In this document: piece by piece, positions 1 through 6,610 of the stretch
Layout: every line of letters starts with the position of its first letter
Numbering within the stretch: position 1 is the first letter of the stretch
Assembly (NCBI GenBank): GCA_005880055.1
Contig: VBJS01000054.1
Span: forward strand, 12,318 to 23,444
Length of the DNA: 11,127 nucleotides
Source: Chloroflexota bacterium
Lineage (GTDB): Bacteria > Chloroflexota > Dehalococcoidia > SM23-28-2 > RBG-16-64-32
Direction: 5' to 3'
Notes under the pieces: model-generated
What the model was told of the DNA's origin: nothing
Seen by the model: the letters and a program-made list of their open reading frames with translations, nothing else
Databases searched by the model: none
Made by a program: the position numbers and the translations under genes

Positions 1-168
1 CTGCTTCTTGTGGTAGTGCCAGGCGCGGACGACTCCAGGATAGTTCAGAGAGACGTAGCACTGCCCGAACTTCGTGAAGAACTGGTCCGTCGAGCGGATT
101 AGTTCCATCAGGTAGCCGCGCTCGTCCGCGTTCTGTTTAAGCTGCTTGACTTGCACGCCGTCTATCAC
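1..168 (-). CDS. rmlC: dTDP-4-dehydrorhamnose 3,5-epimerase, N-terminal part (runs off window)
   Basis: The first 56 codons of an RmlC/RfbC-type cupin epimerase. The enzyme epimerises C3 and C5 of dTDP-4-keto-6-deoxyglucose, the third step of dTDP-L-rhamnose synthesis, in the cytosol. The translation starts MIDGVQVKQL and continues with DERGYLMEL (residues 15-23), FGQCYVS (34-40) and YPGVVRAWHYHKKQ (43-56). These match the start of the family, including the conserved RAWHxH segment that carries active-site residues. The start is a GTG at 166-168, with AGGGAG eight bases upstream; an in-frame TAA lies a little further up, so a much longer form is impossible. The gene lies downstream of rmlB on the same strand, separated by a 177-nt spacer with terminator-like hairpins, so it may have its own promoter. 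The 3' end lies beyond position 1. Confidence 0.85.
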   Translation of the reverse strand, partial: MIDGVQVKQLKQNADERGYLMELIRSTDQFFTKFGQCYVSLNYPGVVRAWHYHKKQ

Positions 169-224
169 TCGGTGTACTCCCTGCGCTGCTTAAAGGCTCG
201 CGCACACCCCGCTCCGCCCCACGC

Positions 225-283
225 CAAAGAAAAAGATTTCAGGGGGGACACCCCGAACCCCCCGAAAAAGGGGCTCCGCCCCT
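225..283 (-). terminator. tandem Rho-independent terminator-like hairpins after rmlB
   Basis: Read on the minus strand, downstream of the rmlB stop. The first hairpin is AGGGGC-GGA-GCCCCT (283 to 269), followed directly by TTTTT. The second is GGGG-TGT-CCCC (254 to 244), followed about 10 nt later by a T-rich run (ATCTTTTTCTTT, near 237 to 226). Two GC stems each followed by T-runs fit intrinsic termination of the rmlA-rmlB transcript before rmlC. Efficiency cannot be judged from sequence. The whole block could instead be a dispersed intergenic repeat of this genome. Confidence 0.5.
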
Positions 284-299
284 CTGTACTCCCCGTTCC

Positions 300-335
300 A
301 TCGCCAATCCCCTGTGAACGGGGGAGAGTGGCGAT
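300..335. repeat. nested inverted repeat between rmlB and rmlC
   Basis: An outer 7-bp perfect stem (ATCGCCA at 300-306, TGGCGAT at 329-335) encloses a C-run/G-run pair (309-312 with 320-324). It starts 10 nt after the rmlB stop codon and precedes the two terminator-like hairpins. It may protect the 3' end of the rmlB mRNA or be one arm of a repeated intergenic element. No T-run follows it directly, so it is not a terminator by itself. Confidence 0.45.
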
Positions 336-345
336 AGCCCCATGA

Positions 346-1383
346 CTATCCCGTATACGGGCGCGCTTCGGCGAGGCGCTTGCCATACTGCTGCTGATAG
401 TACTCCGCGAACCGCGCGTCGCGCACCGGTTCCCACCACAAGGGGTTCTGCAGATACCAATCCACGGTCTTCTCGATCGTCGCTTTGAAGTCATGGCTGG
501 GCGACCAACCGAGAGAGCGAATCTTACCGGAGTTCAGGTAGTAACCGCGGTCGTGCCCGGCGCGGTCCTCAACGAAGCGGATCAGGCTACGGGGCTTTTC
601 CAGGAGGTCCAGGATGAATTCTGCCACCTCTAGGTTGGTCCGCTGGTTGTCCGCCCCGATGTTGTACGCCTCGCCGGGCTCGCCCTCATGCAAGAGCAGG
701 TCCAGCGCCTCACAATGGTCCTCGACAAAGAGGCGGTCCCGCACCTGCTGTCCGTCGCCGTAGATTGGCAGCGGCTCGTCGCAGAGGGCGTTTGTGGTGC
801 AAAGCGGCACAAACTTCTCGATGTGCTGCCTGGGCCCGACGTTATTCGCCGGCCGGGCAATAACGACCGGCAGTTCGTACGTCGAGACGTACGCGCGGCA
901 CTGCATCTCACCACCGGCCTTGCTGGCCGAATAAGGACTGCGCGGGAGAAACGGGTCGGTCTCAGTGGATGCTGCGTCTGTGGGCAGGACTTCGCCGTAC
1001 ACCTCGTCTGTCGATACGTGCAGGAAGCGCTTCAGCCTAGGGCTCTGGCGCGCAGCCTCCAGAAGTGTGTATGTGCCGAATACGTCTGTCTGAATGAAGG
1101 AGCCGGGCTCCATCAGCGAGCGGTCGACATGCGTCTCTGCCGCGAAGTGCACCACGTAGTCAGCTTCTGGCATCAGTTCCGAGACGAGCGCCGCGTCACA
1201 GATGTCACCCTGCACGAAGCGGTAGCGGTCGTCGCCGCTCACATCACTCAGATTTTCCGGATTGCCCGCGTAAGTGAGCTTATCGAGGTTGATTACGCGC
1301 GCACTGGGGTTTTTAGCGAGGAGGTGGAGGATGAAGTTGCTGCCTATGAACCCGCAGCCGCCGGTGACTAGGTACTTGCTCAC
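346..1383 (-). CDS. rmlB: dTDP-glucose 4,6-dehydratase
   Basis: A 345-residue short-chain dehydrogenase/reductase of the extended type, the usual length for RmlB. It uses bound NAD+ to convert dTDP-glucose to dTDP-4-keto-6-deoxyglucose, the second step of dTDP-L-rhamnose synthesis. Visible motifs: the Rossmann signature GGCGFIG (8-14), the catalytic segment STDEVYG (124-130, with the T-D-E triad), YxxxK as YSASK (151-155), NNVGPRQ (180-186), GDGQQVRDRLFVEDH (209-223) and RAGHDRGYYLN (274-284). All fit RmlB better than UDP-glucose epimerases, which lack the TDE triad. The start is GTG at 1381-1383, giving MSKYLVTGG, with only a weak GAGG just before it. The 49-nt gap after the rmlA remnant suggests co-transcription with it. 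No key residue appears lost, so this gene looks intact. Confidence 0.95.
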   Translation of the reverse strand: MSKYLVTGGCGFIGSNFILHLLAKNPSARVINLDKLTYAGNPENLSDVSGDDRYRFVQGDICDAALVSELMPEADYVVHFAAETHVDRSLMEPGSFIQTDVFGTYTLLEAARQSPRLKRFLHVSTDEVYGEVLPTDAASTETDPFLPRSPYSASKAGGEMQCRAYVSTYELPVVIARPANNVGPRQHIEKFVPLCTTNALCDEPLPIYGDGQQVRDRLFVEDHCEALDLLLHEGEPGEAYNIGADNQRTNLEVAEFILDLLEKPRSLIRFVEDRAGHDRGYYLNSGKIRSLGWSPSHDFKATIEKTVDWYLQNPLWWEPVRDARFAEYYQQQYGKRLAEARPYTG

Positions 1384-1432
1384 GTGCCTCGGCCGTTCCC
1401 TTCTCCCGTCCTAGTGTCGATTCTCCCTTGGC

Positions 1433-2038
1433 TTACCCGTCCGGCATCGCAATTCGGCTGTGGTCGCCCAGCGTCAGGCTGTAGCCGCCGCCGACGCCGG
1501 CTGCGCCGTGCAATTCCACGAACCTGCCGATCATGCTCTTCACGATCGGCCAGTGGATCTCGTCTATCACTGTCTCCTCCATCACCACGCTGTCCTCGAT
1601 CCGGCAGCCTTTGATGTGGCAACCGTGGTCGATGGAGGTACAGGGCCCGATGTATGAGTCGACGATCTCTGTACCCCGCCCAATGATGAGGGGCCCGCGC
1701 AGCACGCTGTTCAGCACGCGCGCGCCCTCTTCGACGATTACTGGATCGTACACACGAGAGCGCTCGTCGACTGAACCCTGGCATCGCGCCTCCAGGGTCC
1801 GCAGCACCATGCGATTGGCGTTCAGGATGTCGTCCATCTTCCCGGTGTCGATCCAGTAGCGGTCCATGACTTCCGCATCGACCCGCAAGCCGCGGTCGAT
1901 CAACCCCTGAATGGCGTCCGTTATCTCATACTCGCCACGTCCCGATGGCTGAAGCCTATCGATGACGTCCAGTACGTTGTGATCGAACATATATAGCCCA
2001 ATGACGGCAAGGTTTGTGGGCGGGTCCCTTGGCTTCTC
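1433..2038 (-). pseudogene. rmlA: glucose-1-phosphate thymidylyltransferase (long form), C-terminal part of broken gene
   Basis: The C-terminal part of a long-form RmlA, about 201 residues from EKPRDPP onward. RmlA makes dTDP-glucose from dTTP and glucose-1-phosphate. The segment holds LAVIGLYMFD, GEYEITDAIQ and YWIDTGKMDD; WIDTG contains the Asp expected to bind the second metal. It then continues into hexapeptide-like left-handed beta-helix repeats (PVIVEEG, PLIIGRG, SYIGPCTSI, VVMEETVI) typical of the approximately 350-residue RmlA variants. It ends at the TAA at 1433-1435, 49 nt before rmlB. The open frame extends upstream to 2347, but beyond 2038 the translation no longer resembles RmlA. 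It is in a different frame from the N-terminal part. Unless this is an assembly error, no intact RmlA can be made here. Confidence 0.75.
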
Positions 2039-2249
2039 GCACTCTTCGAACGCTTCTTTGAGAAAGACCTCTATCGAGACGTCCGGCGAGCGGGCGAGAA
2101 CGTCGATGACGCAGAACGGTGGAACGATTATCTGAACTTCTTCGAATTGATCAGTTACTTCGAGGAGCAAGGCCACCTCACCCGTAGCGACATCACCGTG
2201 ATGTTCGATTATTGGTTGAGAGAACTTGACCACCCCGAGGTGCGACAAT
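2039..2249 (+). other. foreign segment inside rmlA; reads as an antisense protein fragment
   Basis: This approximately 210-bp stretch replaces the middle of rmlA. None of the three minus frames shows the expected LGLAHAV or MYLGDN motifs. The plus frame is open from 1997 to a TGA at 2249-2251. From 2039 it reads like a soluble, helical protein, with segments LFERFFEKDLYRDV, DDAERWNDYLNFFELISYF and SDITVMFDYWLREL. Its codon profile is protein-like: third position about two-thirds GC, second position about 30% GC. The pattern YLNFFELI...G.L...D...MFDYWL recalls DUF4760-like hypothetical proteins; that is recollection, not a search. There is no convincing start codon, so it looks like a gene fragment rather than a functional gene. 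TCGCAC (2037-2042) and GTGCGA (2240-2245) form a 6-bp inverted repeat at the two borders, which may be chance. Alternatives are a misassembly chimera or an ancient recombination. Confidence 0.5.
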
Positions 2250-2534
2250 GACGCGGGCTCCAAACCGCGACCCATCGCCGATCGCTCCCTTGACCTGCTC
2301 GGCTGTCTCGCCCAGGATGACGCCGATCTCTGTGATCCCCGCCTCAACCAGTTGCTCGATTTCGTAGAACACCACCGGCTTGTTGGCGATCGGTACCAAC
2401 TGCTTGGCGCTCGTATAGGTGAAGGGCCGAAGGCGGCTTCCCTTGCCGCCGGTCAGCACCAAGCCCTTGAGCCCGTTGTCCGGGCTGTCTCCGGCGCTGG
2501 TTCGTATCGTCTCGTCAGTCTTAGTAGTAACCAT
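2193..2534 (-). pseudogene. rmlA: glucose-1-phosphate thymidylyltransferase, N-terminal part of broken gene
   Basis: A 113-codon open frame whose first 95 codons are clearly RmlA. It has the nucleotidyltransferase signature GLVLTGGKGSRLRPFT (24-39), AKQLVPIANKP (43-53) and GITEIGVIL (66-74), and ends its resemblance at GDGSRFGARV (86-95). Normally TYIxQxxPLGLAHAV and MYLGDN would follow. Here it reads IVAPRGGQVL and stops at 2193-2195. The start is ATG at 2532-2534, 19 nt after the upstream glycosyltransferase stop, consistent with one operon. There is a roughly 21-residue N-terminal extension before the usual start of the fold. No good Shine-Dalgarno is seen. The remnant lacks the metal-binding Asp of LGDN and the sugar-binding centre, so it should be inactive. 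If this rmlA is truly dead, dTDP-glucose must come from another copy. Confidence 0.75.
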
Positions 2535-2553
2535 CGTTAGCGAGCGCTTGGCT

Positions 2554-3459
2554 TTACAGTAACGGCCCCTGCCGCGCCCGCCTACCGGCCTTTGCGAAGA
2601 GGGCGCGGGCTTCGGCCGGCACGCGGCCCAGATCGGCCGGGTGTGTCAAGAAATAGCGAGGTGCGTACACCAGCAGGTGAACGAGCAGGGCAGTCACGAA
2701 ATGGACCAGCTTGCCTCTTTTCCTAACGAACAAGAACGCGTTTCGGCGGTAAAGGTAGCGATAAGTGTTATCGCGTCTGCGCGATCTTGCAGCCTTGTGC
2801 CAGACTCGGGCACCGGGAACGTAATAGCAGCGGAGACCGGCCTCGCCGGCGCGATAGCACCAGTCAGTCTCTTCCCAGTATGCGAAGTAGTCCTCGTCAA
2901 GCAGTCCAACGCGCTCGATGGCAGCGGCCGGCATCAGCATGCAGAGCCCGTCGGCGTATCCACGCTCTTCTATGCGGTCGAACTGGCCGCGATCTTGCTG
3001 GCCGCGGCCGACCTGGCGCGCGGTCGCCGTCCACACATTTACCGTGCCACCTGTCGAGTAAATTACGTTCCGCTCGCCGTAGAAAAAGGCCTTCGGACAA
3101 ACGGCTGCCACATCTATACGCTCTTCCGCGGCCGTAACCAGCTCGGATAAGAAGCCCGGGTCGGTCACGACATCGTTGTTCAAGAGCAAGATGTGATCGG
3201 CGCCGGTGCTCAGCCCATGGTGGATGCCGAAGTTGGCGCCTGCGGCGAATCCAAGGTTGCGCTGGTTCCGGATAACCTGCGCAAACCCCCGGAACTCCCG
3301 CTCTATGACCGAAGCTTCGTCCGCTTCTGAACCGTTATCTACTACGACGACGTGGAAGTTGCCATAGGGCGTCTTCTGAAGGCTCTGGAGACATTCGCGA
3401 GTATCGGAAAGGCCGTTCCAGTTGAGGACCACAATGCAGACAGCGGGCAGGCGGCTCAT
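2554..3459 (-). CDS. family 2 glycosyltransferase, WbbL/rhamnosyltransferase-like
   Basis: A 301-residue GT-A fold transferase that moves a sugar from a nucleotide donor to a glycan acceptor at the cytoplasmic face. Visible motifs: VCIVVLNWNG (7-16), the donor-binding VVVDNGS (38-44), RNLGFAAGAN (67-76), the DxD-equivalent LLNNDVV (92-98), and the acceptor-side WEETDWCYRA (195-204), which supplies the likely catalytic acid pair. A hydrophobic stretch (about 254-271) with flanking basic residues suggests membrane association. The WNG and ETDWC motifs are common in WbbL-type rhamnosyltransferases. Its place directly upstream of rmlA and rmlB supports rhamnose as donor sugar, but that is inference. 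I chose the ATG at 3457-3459. The longer frame to 3516 would nearly abut the divergent gene, and a TATCTT hexamer ends seven bases before this ATG. Confidence 0.85.
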   Translation of the reverse strand: MSRLPAVCIVVLNWNGLSDTRECLQSLQKTPYGNFHVVVVDNGSEADEASVIEREFRGFAQVIRNQRNLGFAAGANFGIHHGLSTGADHILLLNNDVVTDPGFLSELVTAAEERIDVAAVCPKAFFYGERNVIYSTGGTVNVWTATARQVGRGQQDRGQFDRIEERGYADGLCMLMPAAAIERVGLLDEDYFAYWEETDWCYRAGEAGLRCYYVPGARVWHKAARSRRRDNTYRYLYRRNAFLFVRKRGKLVHFVTALLVHLLVYAPRYFLTHPADLGRVPAEARALFAKAGRRARQGPLL

Positions 3460-3466
3460 TGCCACT

Positions 3467-3472
3467 AAGATA
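3467..3472 (-). promoter_or_regulatory. predicted -10 element of the minus-strand glycosyltransferase operon
   Basis: TATCTT on the minus strand fits TAnnnT and ends seven bases before the ATG at 3459. Transcription would begin at about the start codon itself, giving a leaderless mRNA. No clear -35 hexamer is visible. No Shine-Dalgarno precedes this ATG, which fits the model. Confidence 0.4.
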
Positions 3473-3517
3473 GCACGCGCATTCATGCCATGAAGATTCT
3501 TGAGCACATGGGCCACC

Positions 3518-3523
3518 TATAAT
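3518..3523 (+). promoter_or_regulatory. consensus -10 element (TATAAT) of the first methyltransferase-glycosyltransferase gene
   Basis: A perfect TATAAT hexamer lies in the 74-nt region between divergent genes. It ends ten bases before the ATG at 3534, so the transcript would have almost no leader. The -35 region (about 3495-3500, GATTCT) is poor. The alternative ATG at 3522 lies inside the hexamer, so a transcript from this promoter could not use it. The same arrangement recurs before the paralogous gene at 6611. Confidence 0.55.
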
Positions 3524-3533
3524 GATCACTCAG

Positions 3534-6323
3534 ATGAAAGGCGCCACTCGGTACGATTCCGGAATAGACCTCTCCAACGAGAACAATTCGCATACGCTGC
3601 TCATCGGCTTGACCGGCCGCGACAGGACGGTACTCGAAGTCGGCCCTGCTACGGGTTACATGACGCGGGTCCTGAAGGACAGGGGCTGCAGGGTAACGGC
3701 AATCGAGATCGACGCAGATGCGGGCGCCCTCGCCGAACCGTACTGCGAGCGCTTGATCGTGGCCGATGTAGAGCAGTTGGATTTCAATGAGGCCTTCGGG
3801 GATCAGCGATTCGACGTAATTCTCTTTGGTGACGTCCTCGAACACCTTCGCGATCCGGCGGCAGTGCTCCGTAAAGCCGCTGCCTATATAGCGCCGGGCG
3901 GTCAGATCATCGCCTCCGTACCGAACATAGCTCACGGCAGCGTGAGGCTCGCGCTGCTGAAGGGCGAATTCCCACAGACTGAAAGAGGCCTGCTAGACAG
4001 CACCCACCTCCACTTCTTCACTGCTCAGACCATCGCCACCCTGTTCTCTGATGCCGGCCTCGCCGTCCGCTCCTGGAAACAAACTACCGAGGACGCCTTC
4101 CACACCGAACTGGGCCTGAACGAGAAGGACTTCCCGCAAGAACTGGTGGACGCCATCCGCACCGATCCCGAAGCGCAGGTCTACCAGTACATCGTCGTCG
4201 CTGAGCCGTCATTGCTGCCCGACGGTGCTAATGCGGATGGAGCGGCGCCGGCCCGAAAGGGCGTACGGCGTGTTAATGCCGTTGGGGCACTAATGGCCAA
4301 TGAGCAAAAGGCCCGGGCGGAACTGGAAGCGCGAGGAGCGCGAATCGGCCGCCTGGAGGAGGAGAGGCGCCAGCAGCAGAAGCTGATCTCAGAATTGGAA
4401 TCGCGTCTCGCCTCCGCTCAAGCACAGATCAGATCTCTCGATGAGCATATCCGCGCGCTTACGAACACAATGGGGTGGCGCCTGCTCGAGCGGTTGCGCC
4501 GTGTGGTACGTGCGGCGGCGCCCCCCCGCTCCCCTCAACGCTTAGCGCTCGTGGCCGGCAAGCGCGCGGTCGGCATAGTACAGACACGAGGACCCATGGC
4601 TCTGGTGGAAAAGACCGTTCGTGTTTGGGAATGGCCGTCAACCATTGGCACTCTTCGCCGTCCAACTCGTCGAGCACCACTGGACCTGACGGAACAGTAT
4701 CAGGCGTGGCTGGCCCGGAACGCCGTTACAGCTGCTAAAGCTCGCGTCCTCCGTGCACGCTCTCGGGCGTTCGGCTATCGTCCCAAGGTCAGCATCATCG
4801 TCGCCGTTTATGACCCGGAGCCCGACTGGCTGAGCGACTGCATCAATTCGGTACAGGAGCAAGCCTACGAGAACTGGCAGCTCTGCATCGCTGACGACGC
4901 CTCTACACGGCCGGATGTTTGCGAAATGGTGGGCCGGTACGCAGAGGAGGACCAACGGATCCAGGTGAAGTACCTCGAGCGCAACGAGGGCATCGTGGGC
5001 GCTTCGAACGCAGCCCTGGCTCTTGCCACAGGCGACTTCGTGGGCCTCCTTGACCATGACGACGAACTCAAGCCTGACGCCCTCTACGAGGTCGTCAAGC
5101 TGCTGAATGAGAATCCTGATCTCGACTACATCTACACCGACGAGGACAAGAAGGACGGAGAGGGCCGCCTCGTAGAGCCGTTCTTCAAACCTGACTGGTC
5201 GCCGGACCTGCTGATGTCCGTCAATTACGTCACACATTTCAGTGTCTTCCGGCGGGCATTGGTGGAAACTGCCGGAGGGTTTCGTCCCGGGTTTGACGGC
5301 AGTCAGGACTACGACCTTGTCCTCCGCGTCACGGAGAGCACAGACCGTATCGCCCACATTGCCCGGCCCCTCTACACCTGGCGGAAGGCGCGTGGGTCGG
5401 CCGCGGCGGAGGTCCAGGCAAAGGCCTACGCTATTACCGCGGCGAAAGCCGCACTTGAGGACGCACTGAAGCGGCGCGGCCAAGAAGGCGAAGTGTCTGA
5501 GGCCCCGGTTCCGGGCCGTCATCGCGTGCGCTACCGCACCAAGGACACGAAAGTCGCGATCATCATCCCCACCCGTGACCGGGTGGATATGCTGAGCCGG
5601 TCCATTGCGAGCATCCGTGAGAAGTCGACCTATCCGAACTTCGACGTCATCGTGGTCGACAACGACAGCCGGGACCCAGAAACGCTGCGCTACCTGGATG
5701 AGTTCGGGGGACGAGTGGTCCGATATCCGCACGAGTTCAACTTTGCTGCCATCGTCAACATCGGGGCGCGAGAATCTGCGGATGCCGGCGCGCTCCTCTT
5801 CCTGAATAACGATACCGAAGTGATCGCTCCGGGTTGGATCGAGGCGATGCTGGAGCACGCGCAGCGGCCAGAAGTAGCTGCGGTGGGCGCCCGCCTTCTT
5901 TATCCGGACGGCCGGCCGCAGCACGAAGGAGTCATCGTCGGCCTCGCCGGTGGGTCAGCGGGCAACGTCGATCACGGAGGTTATTTTGCCCTGGGCGAGA
6001 CAACGCATAACTGCTCGGCCGTAACTGCCGCCTGCATGATGACCCGGCCGGATGTGTTCCATGAAATCGGAGGGTTCGAGGAGCGCCTCCGAGTGGCATT
6101 CAACGACGTGGACTTTTGCCTACGCGCCCGCGCCAAGGGGTACTCCATCGTGTATACGCCTTACGCGCTGCTCTATCACTACGAAAGCGCCAGCCGGGGC
6201 AGGCTACACCCAATGGAAGACGAACAGTTCTTCCGGAAACGCTGGGGCAATCCCGGTAAGTATCGCGATCCGTATTACAACCCCAACTTGGACCTGCTCC
6301 ACCCATTCACGATCAAACTCTGA
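3534..6323 (+). CDS. trifunctional methyltransferase - coiled coil - GT2 - GT2 fusion protein
   Basis: A 929-residue cytoplasmic fusion. Residues about 1-225 are a class I SAM-dependent methyltransferase: motif I VLEVGPATGY (33-42), acidic IEID (57-60), FDVILFGDVLEHL (93-105) and GGQIIASVPN (122-131). Residues about 251-308 are charged and heptad-rich (a predicted coiled coil), ending in MGWRLL (313-318). The first GT2 domain starts near 418 (VSIIVAVYD), with LLDHDDE (505-511), YTDEDKK (534-540) and GSQDYDL (589-595). The second starts near 674 (VAIIIPTRDR), with VVDNDS (707-712), FLNNDTEV (756-763) and NDVDFCLRA (857-865). All sets look intact, so two transfers and one methylation are plausible. 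The ATG at 3534 is preferred over 3522: it matches the paralogue (MKGATRY versus MDGAVRY), and 3522 lies in the TATAAT. There is no Shine-Dalgarno. Acceptor and sugars cannot be read from sequence. Confidence 0.9.
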   Translation: MKGATRYDSGIDLSNENNSHTLLIGLTGRDRTVLEVGPATGYMTRVLKDRGCRVTAIEIDADAGALAEPYCERLIVADVEQLDFNEAFGDQRFDVILFGDVLEHLRDPAAVLRKAAAYIAPGGQIIASVPNIAHGSVRLALLKGEFPQTERGLLDSTHLHFFTAQTIATLFSDAGLAVRSWKQTTEDAFHTELGLNEKDFPQELVDAIRTDPEAQVYQYIVVAEPSLLPDGANADGAAPARKGVRRVNAVGALMANEQKARAELEARGARIGRLEEERRQQQKLISELESRLASAQAQIRSLDEHIRALTNTMGWRLLERLRRVVRAAAPPRSPQRLALVAGKRAVGIVQTRGPMALVEKTVRVWEWPSTIGTLRRPTRRAPLDLTEQYQAWLARNAVTAAKARVLRARSRAFGYRPKVSIIVAVYDPEPDWLSDCINSVQEQAYENWQLCIADDASTRPDVCEMVGRYAEEDQRIQVKYLERNEGIVGASNAALALATGDFVGLLDHDDELKPDALYEVVKLLNENPDLDYIYTDEDKKDGEGRLVEPFFKPDWSPDLLMSVNYVTHFSVFRRALVETAGGFRPGFDGSQDYDLVLRVTESTDRIAHIARPLYTWRKARGSAAAEVQAKAYAITAAKAALEDALKRRGQEGEVSEAPVPGRHRVRYRTKDTKVAIIIPTRDRVDMLSRSIASIREKSTYPNFDVIVVDNDSRDPETLRYLDEFGGRVVRYPHEFNFAAIVNIGARESADAGALLFLNNDTEVIAPGWIEAMLEHAQRPEVAAVGARLLYPDGRPQHEGVIVGLAGGSAGNVDHGGYFALGETTHNCSAVTAACMMTRPDVFHEIGGFEERLRVAFNDVDFCLRARAKGYSIVYTPYALLYHYESASRGRLHPMEDEQFFRKRWGNPGKYRDPYYNPNLDLLHPFTIKL

Positions 6324-6326
6324 AAT

Positions 6327-6341
6327 CCAGGCACCGCCTGG
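6327..6341 (+). terminator. hairpin immediately after the first fusion gene, no U-tract
   Basis: CCAGGC (6327-6332), loop ACC, GCCTGG (6336-6341): a perfect 6-bp stem beginning four bases after the stop codon. No T-run follows, so it may be a weak terminator or a 3'-end stabilising hairpin rather than a classical intrinsic terminator. Confidence 0.35.
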
Positions 6342-6380
6342 GCCTCGCTAACCGGCACTAGTTGATTGGCGATCGAGTGG

Positions 6381-6411
6381 GCAGGCCACCGGCGATTGCC
6401 GGCTCCCCTGC
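6381..6411. repeat. imperfect stem-loop in the 287-nt spacer between the two fusion genes
   Basis: The inner stem is CCGGC (6389-6393), loop GATT, GCCGG (6398-6402). The outer arms GCAGG (6381-6385) and CCTGC (6407-6411) also pair. The spacer (6324-6610) holds this structure, the smaller hairpin right after the stop codon, and the promoter at 6598. I see no gene in it: a 74-codon minus frame (6358-6582) has a GTG start, no clear ribosome site and no family I recognise. The function of the stem-loop is unknown. Confidence 0.35.
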
Positions 6412-6597
6412 TTGCGAAACGTGATTGTAGAAGGGGTGGCCATCGCGGCTTTGCCCGCCCAAACCCAGGTATTGAATGCCGGCCTGCCTAATACCCGTTT
6501 CCTCCCTGCTCCTCGCCCGACCTGTCCGTTTAACGGAGTTCAAAAGTTCGCCGGCGATCTCATGCACCTCCCACTGGCTCACCGGCTCGCGCCCGGA

Positions 6598-6603
6598 TAT
6601 AAT
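6598..6603 (+). promoter_or_regulatory. consensus -10 element (TATAAT) of the second fusion gene
   Basis: A perfect TATAAT ends seven bases before the ATG at 6611, so the transcript would begin at or next to the start codon. GCGGGA abuts the ATG with no spacing and could not act as a Shine-Dalgarno. The -35 zone (about 6575-6580, TGGCTC) is weak. A separate promoter here means the two giant genes need not be one transcript. Confidence 0.55.
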
Positions 6604-6610
6604 TGCGGGA

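Noticed and set aside
688..1371. A 227-codon plus-strand frame opposite rmlB
   Set aside because: rmlB has all its family motifs on the minus strand, and the plus translation is Cys/Arg/Val-rich without domain character.
2226..2540. A plus-strand frame of 104 codons opposite the start of rmlA
   Set aside because: The minus strand here encodes the unmistakable RmlA N-terminal signature, so the plus frame is a shadow.
3460..3516. Longer N-terminus of the minus-strand glycosyltransferase from the ATG at 3516
   Set aside because: An AGGTGG-like site lies just upstream, but this start leaves only 5 nt to the longest divergent frame and adds 19 residues before the usual fold start. The ATG at 3459 has a well-placed -10 element.
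4638..5924. A 428-codon open frame on the minus strand opposite the first fusion gene
   Set aside because: It lies entirely opposite the well-supported GT2 domains. Its translation has no recognisable motifs. Long in-phase antisense frames are expected in GC-rich coding DNA.
6358..6582. A 74-codon minus-strand frame in the spacer between the fusion genes
   Set aside because: GTG start without a clear ribosome site, no recognised family, and it spans the imperfect stem-loop. Kept only as a remote possibility.
6476..6610. Extension of the second fusion gene upstream to an ATG at 6476
   Set aside because: The extra 45 residues are not matched in the paralogue and include the TATAAT promoter. 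The ATG at 6611 aligns with the paralogue's start.
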